Shown here: in pieces, positions 26,053 to 34,955 of the stretch
Position numbering within the stretch: position 1 is the first letter of the stretch
Layout of the letters: each line of letters begins with the position of its first letter
Assembly: GCF_003670115.1 (NCBI RefSeq)
Contig: NZ_QQTY01000003.1
Coordinates: 186,001-250,000 of the forward strand
Source of the DNA: Natronorubrum halophilum
GTDB lineage: Archaea > Halobacteriota > Halobacteria > Halobacteriales > Natrialbaceae
Direction: 5' to 3'
DNA length: 64,000 nt
Position numbers and translations under genes: made by a program
The notes under the pieces: generated by a model
The model's database searches: none
What the model was told of the DNA's origin: nothing
What the model saw: the letters and a program-made list of their open reading frames with translations, nothing else

Positions 26053-27249
26053 TCAGTCCAGTAACTGCGCCGCGATCGTGTTCCGGAGCACCTCGCTCGT
26101 CCCCTCGTAGATCTCGTTGAGCTTTGCGTCGCGGTAGAACCGCTCGGCCGGGAAGTCCTTGGTGTAGCCGTAGCCGCCGTGGATCTGGACGCCCTCGTTG
26201 GCAACCTCGCGGCTCACCTCGCTGGCGTAGAGTTTCGCCTGTGCGGCTTCCTTGATGAAGTCCTCCCCGCGAATTTTCCTGTCGGCCGCGTCGTGCATGA
26301 GCAGTCGAGCGGCGCGCGTTTTCGTATCCATGTCCGCCAGTTTGTGCTGGATCGCCTGGAACCCGGAGATCGGCTGATCGAACTGCTCTCGATCCTGGCT
26401 GTACGCGGTGGCTTCGTCCAGCGCCGCCTGTGCGATCCCGATCGAGCGGGCCGCGATGGTGATTCGCCCGCCGTTGAGCGTCTTCAGCGCCTGCACGAAC
26501 CCTTCGCCCTCGTCTCCCAGTCGGCGCTCTTCGGGGATCCAGAGGTCGTCGAAACGAAGTTCGGCCGTCGGACAGCCCTTGTCGCCGAGTTTGTCCTCCG
26601 TGCCCTCGACGATGAACCCGTCGTCCTCCTCGGGTCGAACGACGAACGAGGAGATCCCCTTGCTCCCCGCGTCTCGATCGGTCTTCGCGAACAGCGTGAC
26701 GGTATCTGCGACCGACCCGTTCGAGATCCAGAGCTTGCCGCCGTTGATGCGGTAGCCGTCACCGTCCCGAGAAGCGCTCGTCGCCTCTCCAGGATCAGCC
26801 GAGGTTCCCTCGGCAGAGTCGCGTTCGGCCGTCGTGTCCATGGCCGGAACGTCGCTTCCGGCCCCGGCTTCCGAGAGCGCGAACGCGCCGATATCCGTCC
26901 CCTCGGCGAGCGGCGTGAGGTACTCCTCCTTTTGGGCCTCGTCGCCGAATTCGTAGAGCATGTTCCCCGCGAGCGAAATGTGGGCGGCCACGATCGTCCC
27001 GAGGCCGCCCGAACCTCGAGCAATCTCCTCGAGGGCCGCCGGGTAGGCGTGATAGTCGAGTCCGGCACCGCCGTACTCTTCGGGGAACGGCATCCCCATC
27101 AGCCCGAGTTCGGCGAGTTCGTCGACGAGTTTGCGGGGGAACTCGTCCTCGTGGTCGATCTCGTCGGCGATCGGGACGACCTCCTCGTCGACGAACTCCG
27201 CGACCATGTCGATGATCTGGCGCTGCTCGTCCGTGAAGCGAAACTCCAT
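26053..27249 (-). CDS. Acyl-CoA dehydrogenase
   Basis: Second acyl-CoA dehydrogenase, 398 residues. Blocks ALSEAGAGSDVPAM, GKLWISNGSVADT, LGDKGCPTAEL, IHGGYGYTKDF and YEGTSEVLRN are present, with the C-terminal glutamate in the position used by short-chain and isovaleryl-type enzymes. As in the paralogue at 16516, an acidic, Ser/Ala-rich insertion (RDSAEGTSADPGEATSASRD) precedes the YRINGGKLW strand. ATG at 27249 is chosen over GTG at 27264. Convergent with the mutase small subunit. Confidence 0.93.
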   Translation of the reverse strand: MEFRFTDEQRQIIDMVAEFVDEEVVPIADEIDHEDEFPRKLVDELAELGLMGMPFPEEYGGAGLDYHAYPAALEEIARGSGGLGTIVAAHISLAGNMLYEFGDEAQKEEYLTPLAEGTDIGAFALSEAGAGSDVPAMDTTAERDSAEGTSADPGEATSASRDGDGYRINGGKLWISNGSVADTVTLFAKTDRDAGSKGISSFVVRPEEDDGFIVEGTEDKLGDKGCPTAELRFDDLWIPEERRLGDEGEGFVQALKTLNGGRITIAARSIGIAQAALDEATAYSQDREQFDQPISGFQAIQHKLADMDTKTRAARLLMHDAADRKIRGEDFIKEAAQAKLYASEVSREVANEGVQIHGGYGYTKDFPAERFYRDAKLNEIYEGTSEVLRNTIAAQLLD

Positions 27250-28499
27250 GGGAGACACGTTCACGCGATTGTCCTATAGATGTTCCTCTTTCCGAAGTCC
27301 GTCCGCGAGCGCGCCGCTTTCGGCGGGCGCGTTCATAACGCTTCCGTTCGGTTTCGGGCGTGTGAGAGATCACGACGGCCGTTGGAGTTCGGTAGAGAGG
27401 TAGCGGTATGGCGTACAGATTCGAAGATGGCCAGACGTTTCGGGGTCTCGGACAAACGATCACCGAAACGGACGTCGTGTGCGACCGCCGATGACTGGAG
27501 ACTGGAACGGACTCCACACGAAGTCTCTTCGGCACCACGGTATCGTGTGAACGGATACGCGATCAGATGGCCCCTCGCCGCGTTCGTCGAACCAGAGCAG
27601 TTCGGCGAAGGGGTGTTCATCGTGATCCCTTCCACACCCTGAAAACGGGATCGAAGCCTCGAGATTTTCATCTCTTCAGCAGCAACCACGAAGGATGAAT
27701 ACCTATGACACCCCACCAGCTGATGGGGCACGATATTCGATGGCGTTCGTTCAAAATATCTATCCGCAATATTATTCGAGGTCTCGATTGTTTCGGTCCG
27801 GAACGGTCACAAAAGGTCGTTCAGGACTGGGTTCACCAGTGCGATGACAGCCTACAGAATGCCTCTCCGAGTCACGTCGCAGTCGGTGGGATCGCGAGTT
27901 AGCCGTCGATCAGCAGTGCCGACTGTCCGCTGGTATCAGAAACAAACTGCTCCCCCGTATCACGGTTGTTTTCGGTGATTACGGCCAGGATCGTGAACGG
28001 TTCTGCGAGAGGTGAATTCAGCGAGAGGTAATCAGGAGGAGCGATGTCGAGAACGCTCTGTCTCTTGAGAGAGCAACCCACTTTCCGACCAGCGCGCTCT
28101 CGCTGAGTGCCTCGGTTTCGGTACGAGAATAGGGAAATTTCCAACTCGAGGAAATATCTGTAGAATGATATAGTGTGGCTTTTCCCAAGTTACAGACTAT
28201 TTAATCGTGTGAAACCGCCAACACCGATATCGTAGCTCAAATCCGTGTTATCAGACGCAGTGTTCGGTCCCGTTCGCGAAAATTATGTTCATCGAATTCC
28301 GCTGCGTAGCACTCGCTAGCAGTTCTGCGAGCGTCGCGGAAGTTCGTTCGACGACCGACTCGCTTCTCGAGCCCGTCTCACTGGACGCCGATCGCCTGTG
28401 CATTATAAAACATCTATTGGACAAACAGGATAAGACCGGGAGACGAGGGTGGCGAATCGCAACGTTAAGTTACACCGGCCCGTTAGCTTACGCAAGCGA
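27250..28499. other. Intergenic region with transposase relics
   Basis: No intact gene. 27250-27700 shows only open frames without recognisable similarity. 27720-27900 holds an IS6-type transposase fragment (separate entry). 27900-28490 has no recognisable gene; an AT-rich stretch at about 28165-28210 could be promoter-like but is far from rdfA. The RdfA gene at 28500 begins immediately afterwards. Confidence 0.5.
27705..27902 (+). pseudogene. N-terminal fragment of an IS6-like transposase
   Basis: The frame contains IRGLDCFGPERSQKVVQDWV followed by HQCDDSLQNASPSHVAV. This matches the helix-turn-helix region of haloarchaeal IS6-type transposases (pattern ...L..FGVERS..TVHNWVHK.DLQP..G.SP.HVAVDE). 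It then reads GGIAS and stops where the DDE catalytic domain should begin. The rest of the enzyme is missing, so this is a relic. Confidence 0.6.
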
Positions 28500-29138
28500 A
28501 TGGCACCGGAAAACGACGCCGCTGGTGGGACCACGAACACGAAGGTAGGGCGACTCATCGACAGGTACGACCTCGGACGGGAGTACGGCGAAGAACTCGA
28601 GGCGGCCTGGACCGCCGACGGGTCCGAGCGAAAGAGCCTCCGCGATCTGGCCGAGGAGTTTAACCACCGGGTGCTCGCGTCGGCGATGGACGAGGCGGCC
28701 ATGTCGCCGCTCGACGGGGAAGTCGACAACATATACAGGCTGTTGACGCAGGACGAGGTGACGGCGGGAGTTCGAACGGAAGTGCGGGGTCAACTCGAAC
28801 GCAACGGTATCGACGTCGACCAACTCGAGCGGGATTTCGTCACCTATCAGGCGATCCGATCGTACCTCCAGAACGAGTGCGGCGCCGAGTACGAAGGGAC
28901 GAGCAACGAGAACCGGATCGAACGCACTGCCGACAGTATCAACAACCTTCAGGCGCGTCTCTCGTCCGTCTGCGAAACGAACCTGGACCAGTTGCGCGAC
29001 ACCGACCGAATCACGCTCGACGACTACCACCTGTTCGTCAGCGTCGACGTTCTCTGTGAGGCGTGTGACTCCCAGTATACCGTTTCCGAACTCCTCGAAC
29101 GAGGCGGGTGCGACTGCGACGAGACCGAACGTCGATAG
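28500..29138 (+). CDS. rdfA: RdfA family (rod-determining factor) protein
   Basis: Haloarchaeal RdfA-family protein of 212 residues; the family member in Haloferax volcanii is needed for rod-shaped cells. Recognised by KVGRLIDRYDLG, SLRDLAEEFNHRVL, GIDVDQLERDFVTYQAIRSY and the C-terminal Cys cluster (CEACDSQYTV then GGCDCDE), probably a zinc site. ATG at 28500 (MAPENDAAGG) is chosen over an upstream GTG at 28449. Haloarchaea often carry several paralogues, so this copy need not be the shape determinant. An IS6-like element sits 12 bp past the stop codon, leaving the gene intact. Confidence 0.85.
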   Translation: MAPENDAAGGTTNTKVGRLIDRYDLGREYGEELEAAWTADGSERKSLRDLAEEFNHRVLASAMDEAAMSPLDGEVDNIYRLLTQDEVTAGVRTEVRGQLERNGIDVDQLERDFVTYQAIRSYLQNECGAEYEGTSNENRIERTADSINNLQARLSSVCETNLDQLRDTDRITLDDYHLFVSVDVLCEACDSQYTVSELLERGGCDCDETERR

Positions 29139-29150
29139 TATTGCCTGCAT

Positions 29151-29893
29151 GGCACTGTCTAGTTGAGCCAGTTTGAGGAACGAGCAGGTCGTTGAGTTCG
29201 TTGGATCAAATGCTCGCAGACCTGCTCAGCGAGAGCTACGACGCGGATTTAGAAGAAGCTTGGGAGAACGAGCGGACGGCGACGCCCGTCAGGGCGTTCG
29301 CCGTCCGCCTCCATCAGACTGGTTGTTCTCTTCGCGAGACAACAACGATTCTCGCTGAATTAGGCGTTGAACGCTCTCACGGAGCGGTTTGAGATAGGGT
29401 CCATCGGCTGGCTGACAGCGGGTGCGACCCGCCGACGGCATCGCCGTCGCGGGTCGCTGTCGATGAGACTGCGGTCAAAATTAACGGGGAGCGGTCTTGG
29501 TTGTATGCTGCAATAGACCTTGAGACGAAGCTGATTCTCAACGTAGCGTTGTTTGGTCGGCATGGCACTGATCCGGCGGCTGCATTTCTGCATGGACTTC
29601 GCGAGAAACACGATCTCTCGGACGCTGAATTCCTGTTGATCATTCGGTTACCGGACTGCCCTCGCTCGTTTAGGGCTGGGCGGTCGGGTCAACTATACCG
29701 AGCGAAACCTCATCGAAAAGTGGTTCCACACCCTCAAGATACGTGTCGACCGCTTCCATAACTCGTGGGTGGGCAGTCGGGCGAGCGTCCGCGAGTGGCT
29801 TGAACAATTTATGCATTACTACAGCCATCACAGACCGCATCAACCGCTCGATGGAAATACGCCAGCCGAGGAGGTTCAGAACTAGACAGTGCC
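29151..29893 (+). mobile_element. IS6-family-like insertion sequence with 14-bp inverted ends and 8-bp target duplication
   Basis: The element is 743 bp. Both ends carry GGCACTGTCTAGTT (29151-29164, and inverted at 29880-29893). The flanks are an exact 8-bp direct repeat, GCCTGCAT (29143-29150 and 29894-29901), the duplication length usual for IS6. Size and transposase agree with the haloarchaeal IS6 group. Perfect ends and target repeat show a comparatively recent insertion, yet the transposase is broken. Confidence 0.88.
29192..29885 (+). pseudogene. IS6-type transposase, inactivated by a stop and a frameshift
   Basis: DDE transposase in one reading frame from 29192 until TGA at 29390-29392, where a Trp is expected (GAV-stop-DRVHRLADSG for GAVWxWVHRL). 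The same frame continues with VAVDETAVKINGERSWLYA and LSDAEFLL. Near 29640-29660 the frame shifts, and the rest follows as GYRTALARLGLGGRVNYTER, KWFHTLKIRVDRFHNSW and PAEEVQN to a stop at 29883-29885. DDE residues (VDET, the lost Asp region at the shift, and TERNLIEKW) are split across frames, so the enzyme is non-functional. Confidence 0.85.
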
Positions 29894-30112
29894 GCCTGCA
29901 TGAATTATTTTTGAGCAGGAAATATAATAATTCATATACGATCGGTATCTGCTCAACACTGTTCTGCATCGAAATCGGAGCCCTCGTCAGCAAACGCTGT
30001 GGAGATGTTCTTCCTCAGCGGTGAAATCACGGCGTTCGTAGGGAAGAAGCTCCGTAGCACTGATTCGTATCCGAAATCCGCGCTCAGCGCCGTTTCACGA
30101 ATCGGGAGAAAG

Positions 30113-30982
30113 TCAGACCGACCCCGGAGGCGTCACGACCTTCAACGTCCAGACGACGATCTGATAGAACAGGTAGGAACCGAACATGATGACGAGGACG
30201 ACGCCGAACATGTACCCGAGCGATGCGCTCTTCCACGCCAGGACGATCTGATAGCCGATCCCCTGCGAGGAGGCGATGAACTCGGCGACGATGACCCCCA
30301 CGATAGAGAGTTGTACCGTGGACTTCATGCTGCTCGTGATGTTCGGCAAGGCGCGCCAGAACCGGAAGTACTTGACCATCTGCCATCTGGTCGCCCCGAG
30401 TACGGTTCCCAGATGCTCGAAACGATCTTCGAGTTCGTTCATCCCGGTGATGGTGTTGATGAAGACGGGGAAGAAGCCGACCCAGGCACCAAACGTCGTA
30501 ACGCCGCTGATAGCGACAGTCTGCGTCGCCTGTTCGGCGGTGACGGAATCGAGCAGGTACGCCGAGGGACCGGTGAAGGTGAACAACACGATGTCGCCGG
30601 CGACCAGAAACCAGATAATGAACATCGGTGCCAGGACCGGGTGCGGGACCGCATACGCGAAGATCACCAGCGGCATAGTCATTTGCCGGAGCGCGAATAC
30701 TTCGGCGATTACGACGCCCAGTAAGACCCCGACGAAGACGGCGATGACGAACGCGACGATGACGGACGTGAACGTCTCCGTGACCTTGATGAGAACGGTA
30801 TCTATCTCCGCCATCAGCTGTCGTCTGGTGTACCCGACGCTGGCGAAGATGCGGTTGTTGCCGATGACGCGCGCGATCACCTCCCAGAGGACGACCATGC
30901 CGACGAGCGTCAGGAGCGTCGGGAGCTGTCGCTTGATCCACCGCTGTGTTTTCCAAAGCTGTTGGTTCGATTTGATCGACAT
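30113..30982 (-). CDS. ABC transporter permease, SsuC/TauC type
   Basis: Membrane subunit of a nitrate/sulfonate/taurine-class importer, 289 residues, six transmembrane segments. The EAA-like loop reads FEHLGTVLGATRWQMVKYFR then FWRALPNI. It is the last gene of a minus-strand operon: ATPase (32672-31830), permease (31833-30985) and this one, with a 2-bp gap. Two different permeases suggest a heterodimeric pore. Substrate not evident; the adjacent dehydrogenase, racemase and hydrolase genes point to an organic acid. Confidence 0.9.
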   Translation of the reverse strand: MSIKSNQQLWKTQRWIKRQLPTLLTLVGMVVLWEVIARVIGNNRIFASVGYTRRQLMAEIDTVLIKVTETFTSVIVAFVIAVFVGVLLGVVIAEVFALRQMTMPLVIFAYAVPHPVLAPMFIIWFLVAGDIVLFTFTGPSAYLLDSVTAEQATQTVAISGVTTFGAWVGFFPVFINTITGMNELEDRFEHLGTVLGATRWQMVKYFRFWRALPNITSSMKSTVQLSIVGVIVAEFIASSQGIGYQIVLAWKSASLGYMFGVVLVIMFGSYLFYQIVVWTLKVVTPPGSV

Positions 30983-30984
30983 GG

Positions 30985-31833
30985 TTAGCTGTCACCCATG
31001 ATCGAGGATTCGCGCCAGAAGATGACGCGGCTCTCGATGAGATAGACGGCCAGCACCACGCCGGTGCTGATGAATCCGGCGATGAGGACGATCGCGAACG
31101 CCCGCGAGATACTGTTCCGGCCGATCGCGGAGGACGCCATCGAACCGATGCCGGGGGTCCCGCTGACGAACTCGCCGACGACGGCCCCGATCATCGCCAG
31201 GATGAATCCGATCTTCATGCCGTCGAAGATGAACGGGAGTCCCTTCTTGAAACGAACGTACTTGAACTCCTGCCAGGTCGTCGCGCCGTAGACCTCGAGC
31301 ATGTTTTCGGTCTCTTCGTCGAGATCCCGGAACCCGTCGATAGCGGCGATCAACATCGGGAAGAACGCCACCCATACCGCCATGATGTAATTCGCCATCG
31401 CCAACCCGGTAAGGGTGAAGAAGCTCACCCAGTAGATAACCAGCGGCGTCAACGCGATACGGGGAACGGTGTTCGTCCCGATGATGAACGGCATCAGCGC
31501 GTTCATGAGCCGCTCGTTGGCGACCAGTGGCATCGCGATGATGATCGAGAGTGCGAGCGCGATGAGGTAGCCAACGAGGGCCGCAGAGATCGTGTTCGGT
31601 AACACGCTCACGATCGGTGACCAGATCCGTGCGAGTTCATTCACGACGTCGACGGGACCCGGAAAGTACCTCGGATTGAGCCCCAGAAGGGTCGTGCCGG
31701 CCTCCCAGAACGCGAGGAAAAAAACGATTCCCAAGCCCGACAACGACCAGCGCCTCCAGCGGGTGTTCTCAACTGTGAGCCACCCGGCCTTCGAGACGTC
31801 GATACCGAGTTTTCGTGCGGCTTTTGCGATCAT
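30985..31833 (-). CDS. ABC transporter permease, SsuC/TauC type
   Basis: 282-residue partner permease with about six transmembrane segments. The ATPase-docking loop is ETENMLEVYGATTWQEFKYV followed by FKKGLPFIFDGMK. Its ATG overlaps the ATPase stop by four bases (31830-31833), indicating translational coupling. Same TauC class as the gene at 30113 but clearly divergent from it. Confidence 0.9.
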   Translation of the reverse strand: MIAKAARKLGIDVSKAGWLTVENTRWRRWSLSGLGIVFFLAFWEAGTTLLGLNPRYFPGPVDVVNELARIWSPIVSVLPNTISAALVGYLIALALSIIIAMPLVANERLMNALMPFIIGTNTVPRIALTPLVIYWVSFFTLTGLAMANYIMAVWVAFFPMLIAAIDGFRDLDEETENMLEVYGATTWQEFKYVRFKKGLPFIFDGMKIGFILAMIGAVVGEFVSGTPGIGSMASSAIGRNSISRAFAIVLIAGFISTGVVLAVYLIESRVIFWRESSIMGDS

Positions 31834-32672
31834 TTAAGGTTCTTGAAATGGCGGTGGAGTTTGGCTGACAGTTCGACGAATCGTTCCGTTCCACGGGTGT
31901 CTTCGTTGCGCGGTCGCTCAAGGTCGATCTCGATGTCGTCGGCAACCTGACCGGGTCGGGGCGAGAGGACCACGACCCGATCGGAGAGGAACACCGCTTC
32001 GTCCAGGTCGTGAGTGATGAACAGCACCGTCTTCTCGGTCTCGCGCCAGATGCGAAGCAGTTCGAGGTTGAGTTCGTCCTTCGTCATCGCGTCGAGCGAC
32101 CCGAACGGTTCGTCCATCAGGAGGACCGAGGGGTTGTAGATCAACGACTGACTGATCGTGACCCGCTGTTGCATTCCGCCCGAGAGTTCGTTCGGATACG
32201 AGTCGCCGAAACCCTCGAGTCCCACGAGCGAGATGAGTTCCTCGGCGCGCTCGCGGTACTCGTCCATGTCGCCGTCGATCGCCCCGTTCTCCTTGAGGAT
32301 CTGGACGGGAAGTAGAATGTTCTTTTTCACCGTTCGCCACTGAAGGGCGACGGGATGCTGGAACACGAGTCCGACCTCGTTGCGCGCGTGTTGGGGGCTC
32401 TGGACGTCGACGCCGTTGATTTCGATGGTCCCATCCGTCGGCTCCAGGATACCCGCGGCGAGATGTAACAGCGTGGACTTGCCACACCCCGAGGGGCCGA
32501 CCACGGACACGAACTCGCCGCGCTCGATATCGAGGTTGATGTCCTGCAGTGCCGTCACTGACTCCTCAGCCGGGTCGGTCCCGTATATCTTGTTCACACT
32601 ATCGTACGTTATCATCTGATCCGAAGAACCGGCTTCGGGGCTTCGGGATTCTCCCGCAGTTTTGTTATTCAT
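31830..32672 (-). CDS. ABC transporter ATP-binding protein, SsuB/TauB type
   Basis: ATPase of the importer, 280 residues. Walker A GPSGCGKST, signature LSGGMQQR, Walker B with D-loop VLLMDEPFGSLD, and the switch His in FITHDLDEA are intact. A 19-residue polar N-terminal extension precedes the core (MITYDSVNKIYG, an alternative start). First gene of the ATPase-permease-permease operon; 157 bp separate it from the binding-protein gene. Confidence 0.93.
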   Translation of the reverse strand: MNNKTAGESRSPEAGSSDQMITYDSVNKIYGTDPAEESVTALQDINLDIERGEFVSVVGPSGCGKSTLLHLAAGILEPTDGTIEINGVDVQSPQHARNEVGLVFQHPVALQWRTVKKNILLPVQILKENGAIDGDMDEYRERAEELISLVGLEGFGDSYPNELSGGMQQRVTISQSLIYNPSVLLMDEPFGSLDAMTKDELNLELLRIWRETEKTVLFITHDLDEAVFLSDRVVVLSPRPGQVADDIEIDLERPRNEDTRGTERFVELSAKLHRHFKNLK

Positions 32673-32829
32673 TCTCTATCACAGGGATCATTTTTGAATC
32701 GTATAAATGTAACTGATTCACCCAGCCGCAAACGATCTCGAAGGAGTGACTACTGAGTACCACCGACCGGATCGGTGCTACCGTAACACGTCTATCGATA
32801 GGAACGATCGTTCGCTCCGAGAGCGGTCC

Positions 32830-34020
32830 TCAGTTGTCCTTTTCGGCCTCTTCGAAGAGGCTCCAGTATTCACCCGCGGTTTCCGAGAGCTGGTTCCACT
32901 CGTCGTCGCTGAAGGTGACCTTCTCGGACTCCTCCCACGGTTCCAGATCGTGTAGTTCGTCCGCCGACGGGAGCGTGTCCGGGTCATCGACGAGTCCCGG
33001 ACCAAGATTGTCGAGACTGAACTGCACGCCGTCCCCGGTGAAGTAGCCGAGACCCTCCTCTTTCACCTCGAGCGAAACCGCTTGAGCGGCGAGAATCGAG
33101 TGCTGGCCTACCAGTTCGTCCTCTGTCCACGTCTGAAGGTTGGTGTTCACCTCGTTCTGAAGGTAATCTAGGTACTCCTCCTGATTGAGCAGACTCCACT
33201 TCAGCGCCTTGAAGTACCCAGTGATGACATTCGACATGTACTCTACGTTGTCGTCCTTGTTGTCGTACCACTCGCCGTTGACCCAGATGGGGTTACCGTA
33301 GAACGGACCGAACCCGGTCAACGGTTCTACACCGAGCTCAACGTCAACCTCTGCCTCGTAGGCCGGAAGCAGGTCAATCGAGCCCCACACCGCCTGGACG
33401 TCGTTGTTGGCGAGCCTCGCGGCTGCAACCTCTTCCGTTCCCTCCTCGATATTCACCTTGGACGGGTCGACGCCCACGAGATCGGGGTAGATATCCCAAG
33501 TCGTCGCCGCAAACCCGGACGCTGCCAGGACATCTTTCCCGGCGATATCGGTTTCGTCTTCGACCTCGTCCGTGCGCCAGATGAGCGACAGCAGTGGCCG
33601 ACTCCGCGCCATTGCGACCATTTTCATATCCAACTGTTCGGTATCCTGGGTGGCGGGGATGACACTGATAGCCGTCGACAGGTCGGTGATCCCCATTTCC
33701 TTGTTTCCGATACCGATCTGTTGGGACTCCGTGTCGGACCCGTTGCCCTCCCTCCCGTCGATGTCGGACACGCCTTCGTCCTCCCAGTAGCCTTTGCCCT
33801 CGGCGACGTGAATAGCGCCCCACGACGGTTCCTGTTTCCAGGGGGCCGTAAAGACGGTCCCACCGCCGCCGGCGTCGCCAGAACAGCCAGCTAACATCGT
33901 GGCGCCGATAGCACCGAGCGACCCACGCAGGAATTTTCGTCGATCGATATTCCCCGGAAGTACGCGGTCTAAGTCCCCGACGATCTGCTCTTCTGCACCA
34001 CTTGGTTCTCGACCAGGCAT
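32830..34020 (-). CDS. ABC transporter substrate-binding protein, NitT/TauT-like Tat lipoprotein
   Basis: Exported, lipid-anchored receptor of 396 residues. After a 25-residue leader comes a Tat motif (DRRKFLRGSLG) and a lipobox (LAGC). The mature part begins TVFTAPWKQEPSWGAIHVAE, the NMT1/SsuA-like start, with a glycine-rich linker. It pairs with the TauABC-type genes downstream. Promoter: on the minus strand a TATA box (TTTATATGG, about 34044-34052) lies about 25-30 bp before the ATG, beside a 7-bp inverted repeat at 34047-34064. Confidence 0.9.
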   Translation of the reverse strand: MPGREPSGAEEQIVGDLDRVLPGNIDRRKFLRGSLGAIGATMLAGCSGDAGGGGTVFTAPWKQEPSWGAIHVAEGKGYWEDEGVSDIDGREGNGSDTESQQIGIGNKEMGITDLSTAISVIPATQDTEQLDMKMVAMARSRPLLSLIWRTDEVEDETDIAGKDVLAASGFAATTWDIYPDLVGVDPSKVNIEEGTEEVAAARLANNDVQAVWGSIDLLPAYEAEVDVELGVEPLTGFGPFYGNPIWVNGEWYDNKDDNVEYMSNVITGYFKALKWSLLNQEEYLDYLQNEVNTNLQTWTEDELVGQHSILAAQAVSLEVKEEGLGYFTGDGVQFSLDNLGPGLVDDPDTLPSADELHDLEPWEESEKVTFSDDEWNQLSETAGEYWSLFEEAEKDN

Positions 34021-34046
34021 ATGCTACGTCATAACATCACCACCAT

Positions 34047-34064
34047 ATAAACATTATTGTTTAT
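34047..34064. promoter_or_regulatory. Inverted repeat at the binding-protein promoter
   Basis: ATAAACATTATTGTTTAT has two perfect 7-bp arms and a 4-bp spacer. It overlaps the TATA box and upstream element of the 34020 gene on the minus strand. The position suits a repressor site; the factor is unknown. It differs from the GTTC-type sites nearby. Confidence 0.4.
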
Positions 34065-34510
34065 GTCAGAAGCCGTTTTGATTCTGTCGTTTCGCTAACG
34101 AAGGACGTTGTAACTGAGAAAGCCAGACCCCGATCACAGCGGTGAATCCGTTTCTCGAGCCGTGATGGAGTTCCTGCGATCACTTCGAGCTAATGGCCTT
34201 CCCGCGTCACGCGTAATTTACTCCGAGATGCGTGGCGATTTCGAAAGGATCGGTTTGACACAGTCGTTCCGTTACTGTCTTCGACATCCGGTTTGGACGA
34301 ATTTTCACGATAAGTGATTCGGCGCTTCCGAATTGGCTTTCGCTTCAGTTCGAGTAGATCAGCGAGAATTTTCCGGTGACGAGTATTTGAATTCGAATTC
34401 GAGTGAACAGCTACGGAAGTCACTACACGCCTAATCGCACGAAGGCTGTACGATGGGTGTGAGCTAGGTTCAGTCGTAACTATAGAACCGAACCTATGAC
34501 CCCCAGCCCA

Positions 34511-34535
34511 TATATAAAGTTCGTACGGTACGAAC
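34511..34535. promoter_or_regulatory. TATA box joined to 17-bp palindrome (candidate IclR operator)
   Basis: TATATAAA (34511-34518) is directly followed by GTTCGTACGGTACGAAC, a perfect 8-1-8 palindrome (34519-34535). Read on the minus strand, the palindrome sits in the upstream recognition position of a TTTATATA box pointing towards the binding-protein gene 490 bp away. The sites at 34900 and 35753 have the same layout, which suggests one regulator. Confidence 0.55.
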
Positions 34536-34893
34536 AGCGCGATTCACGATCGTTACTTCGTTTGTAACTCACGGTAAATGACCCCTGTAGACGGGTTTGA
34601 AGTCGGATTCGTGCCTACTAGATGATCTTTAGTTATACTTGGGAGAGGTCAACGAATACGCCACGAAATAACAGAACTAACCCCGTTATTTCGCTAACAG
34701 ATACGTGAAATTCCTGGAGATGAAATGTCATCAGCTACAGGTGTTGTCGAATACATGGTGCATACCAAGTGGAGGGTTGCTTGAATTCAAACTCGAGTTT
34801 ATACAGTAGCGATAAATAATAGTTGCAAATAGGTTCGACCCCGAATATAGTTATAGTATAACAACCCTAAGCCTGTTATTCTAGCAGCAAACA

Positions 34894-34916
34894 GATAAAG
34901 TTCGCGTCTGACGAAT
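34894..34916. promoter_or_regulatory. Second TATA/GTTC-ACGAA site
   Basis: GATAAA then GTTCGCGTCTGACGAAT (34900-34916). It keeps the GTTC and ACGAA half-sites and spacing of the 34519 palindrome but is less symmetric. It lies 40 bp past the 3' end of the IclR gene, again pointing on the minus strand towards the transporter genes. Confidence 0.4.
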
Positions 34917-34955
34917 ACAAGTTTTATCAGATTCGTAGTCTACGCTGAAACGTCT

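Larger units (their letters stand above)
34021..34955. other. AT-rich regulatory spacer between binding protein and IclR gene
   Basis: A 935-bp spacer with no convincing gene. It holds an inverted repeat and TATA box for the binding-protein gene (34047-34064), two TATA-linked operator-like sites (34511-34535 and 34894-34916), short palindromes TTGAATTCAA (34781) and AAACTCGAGTTT (34789), and a degenerate duplication (about 34669-34702 and 34859-34896). Its size and content suggest a control region, or a small RNA or leader. Confidence 0.5.

Noticed and set aside
30113-34020. Assignment of the importer to taurine or thiamine precursor uptake
   Set aside because: No sulfonate monooxygenase, desulfonating or thiamine gene is nearby; the TauABC-like fold alone does not define the substrate.
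34190-34423. 77-codon minus-strand frame in the transporter spacer
   Set aside because: Ser/Arg/Asn-rich, no conserved pattern, and not positioned behind a promoter; probably noncoding.
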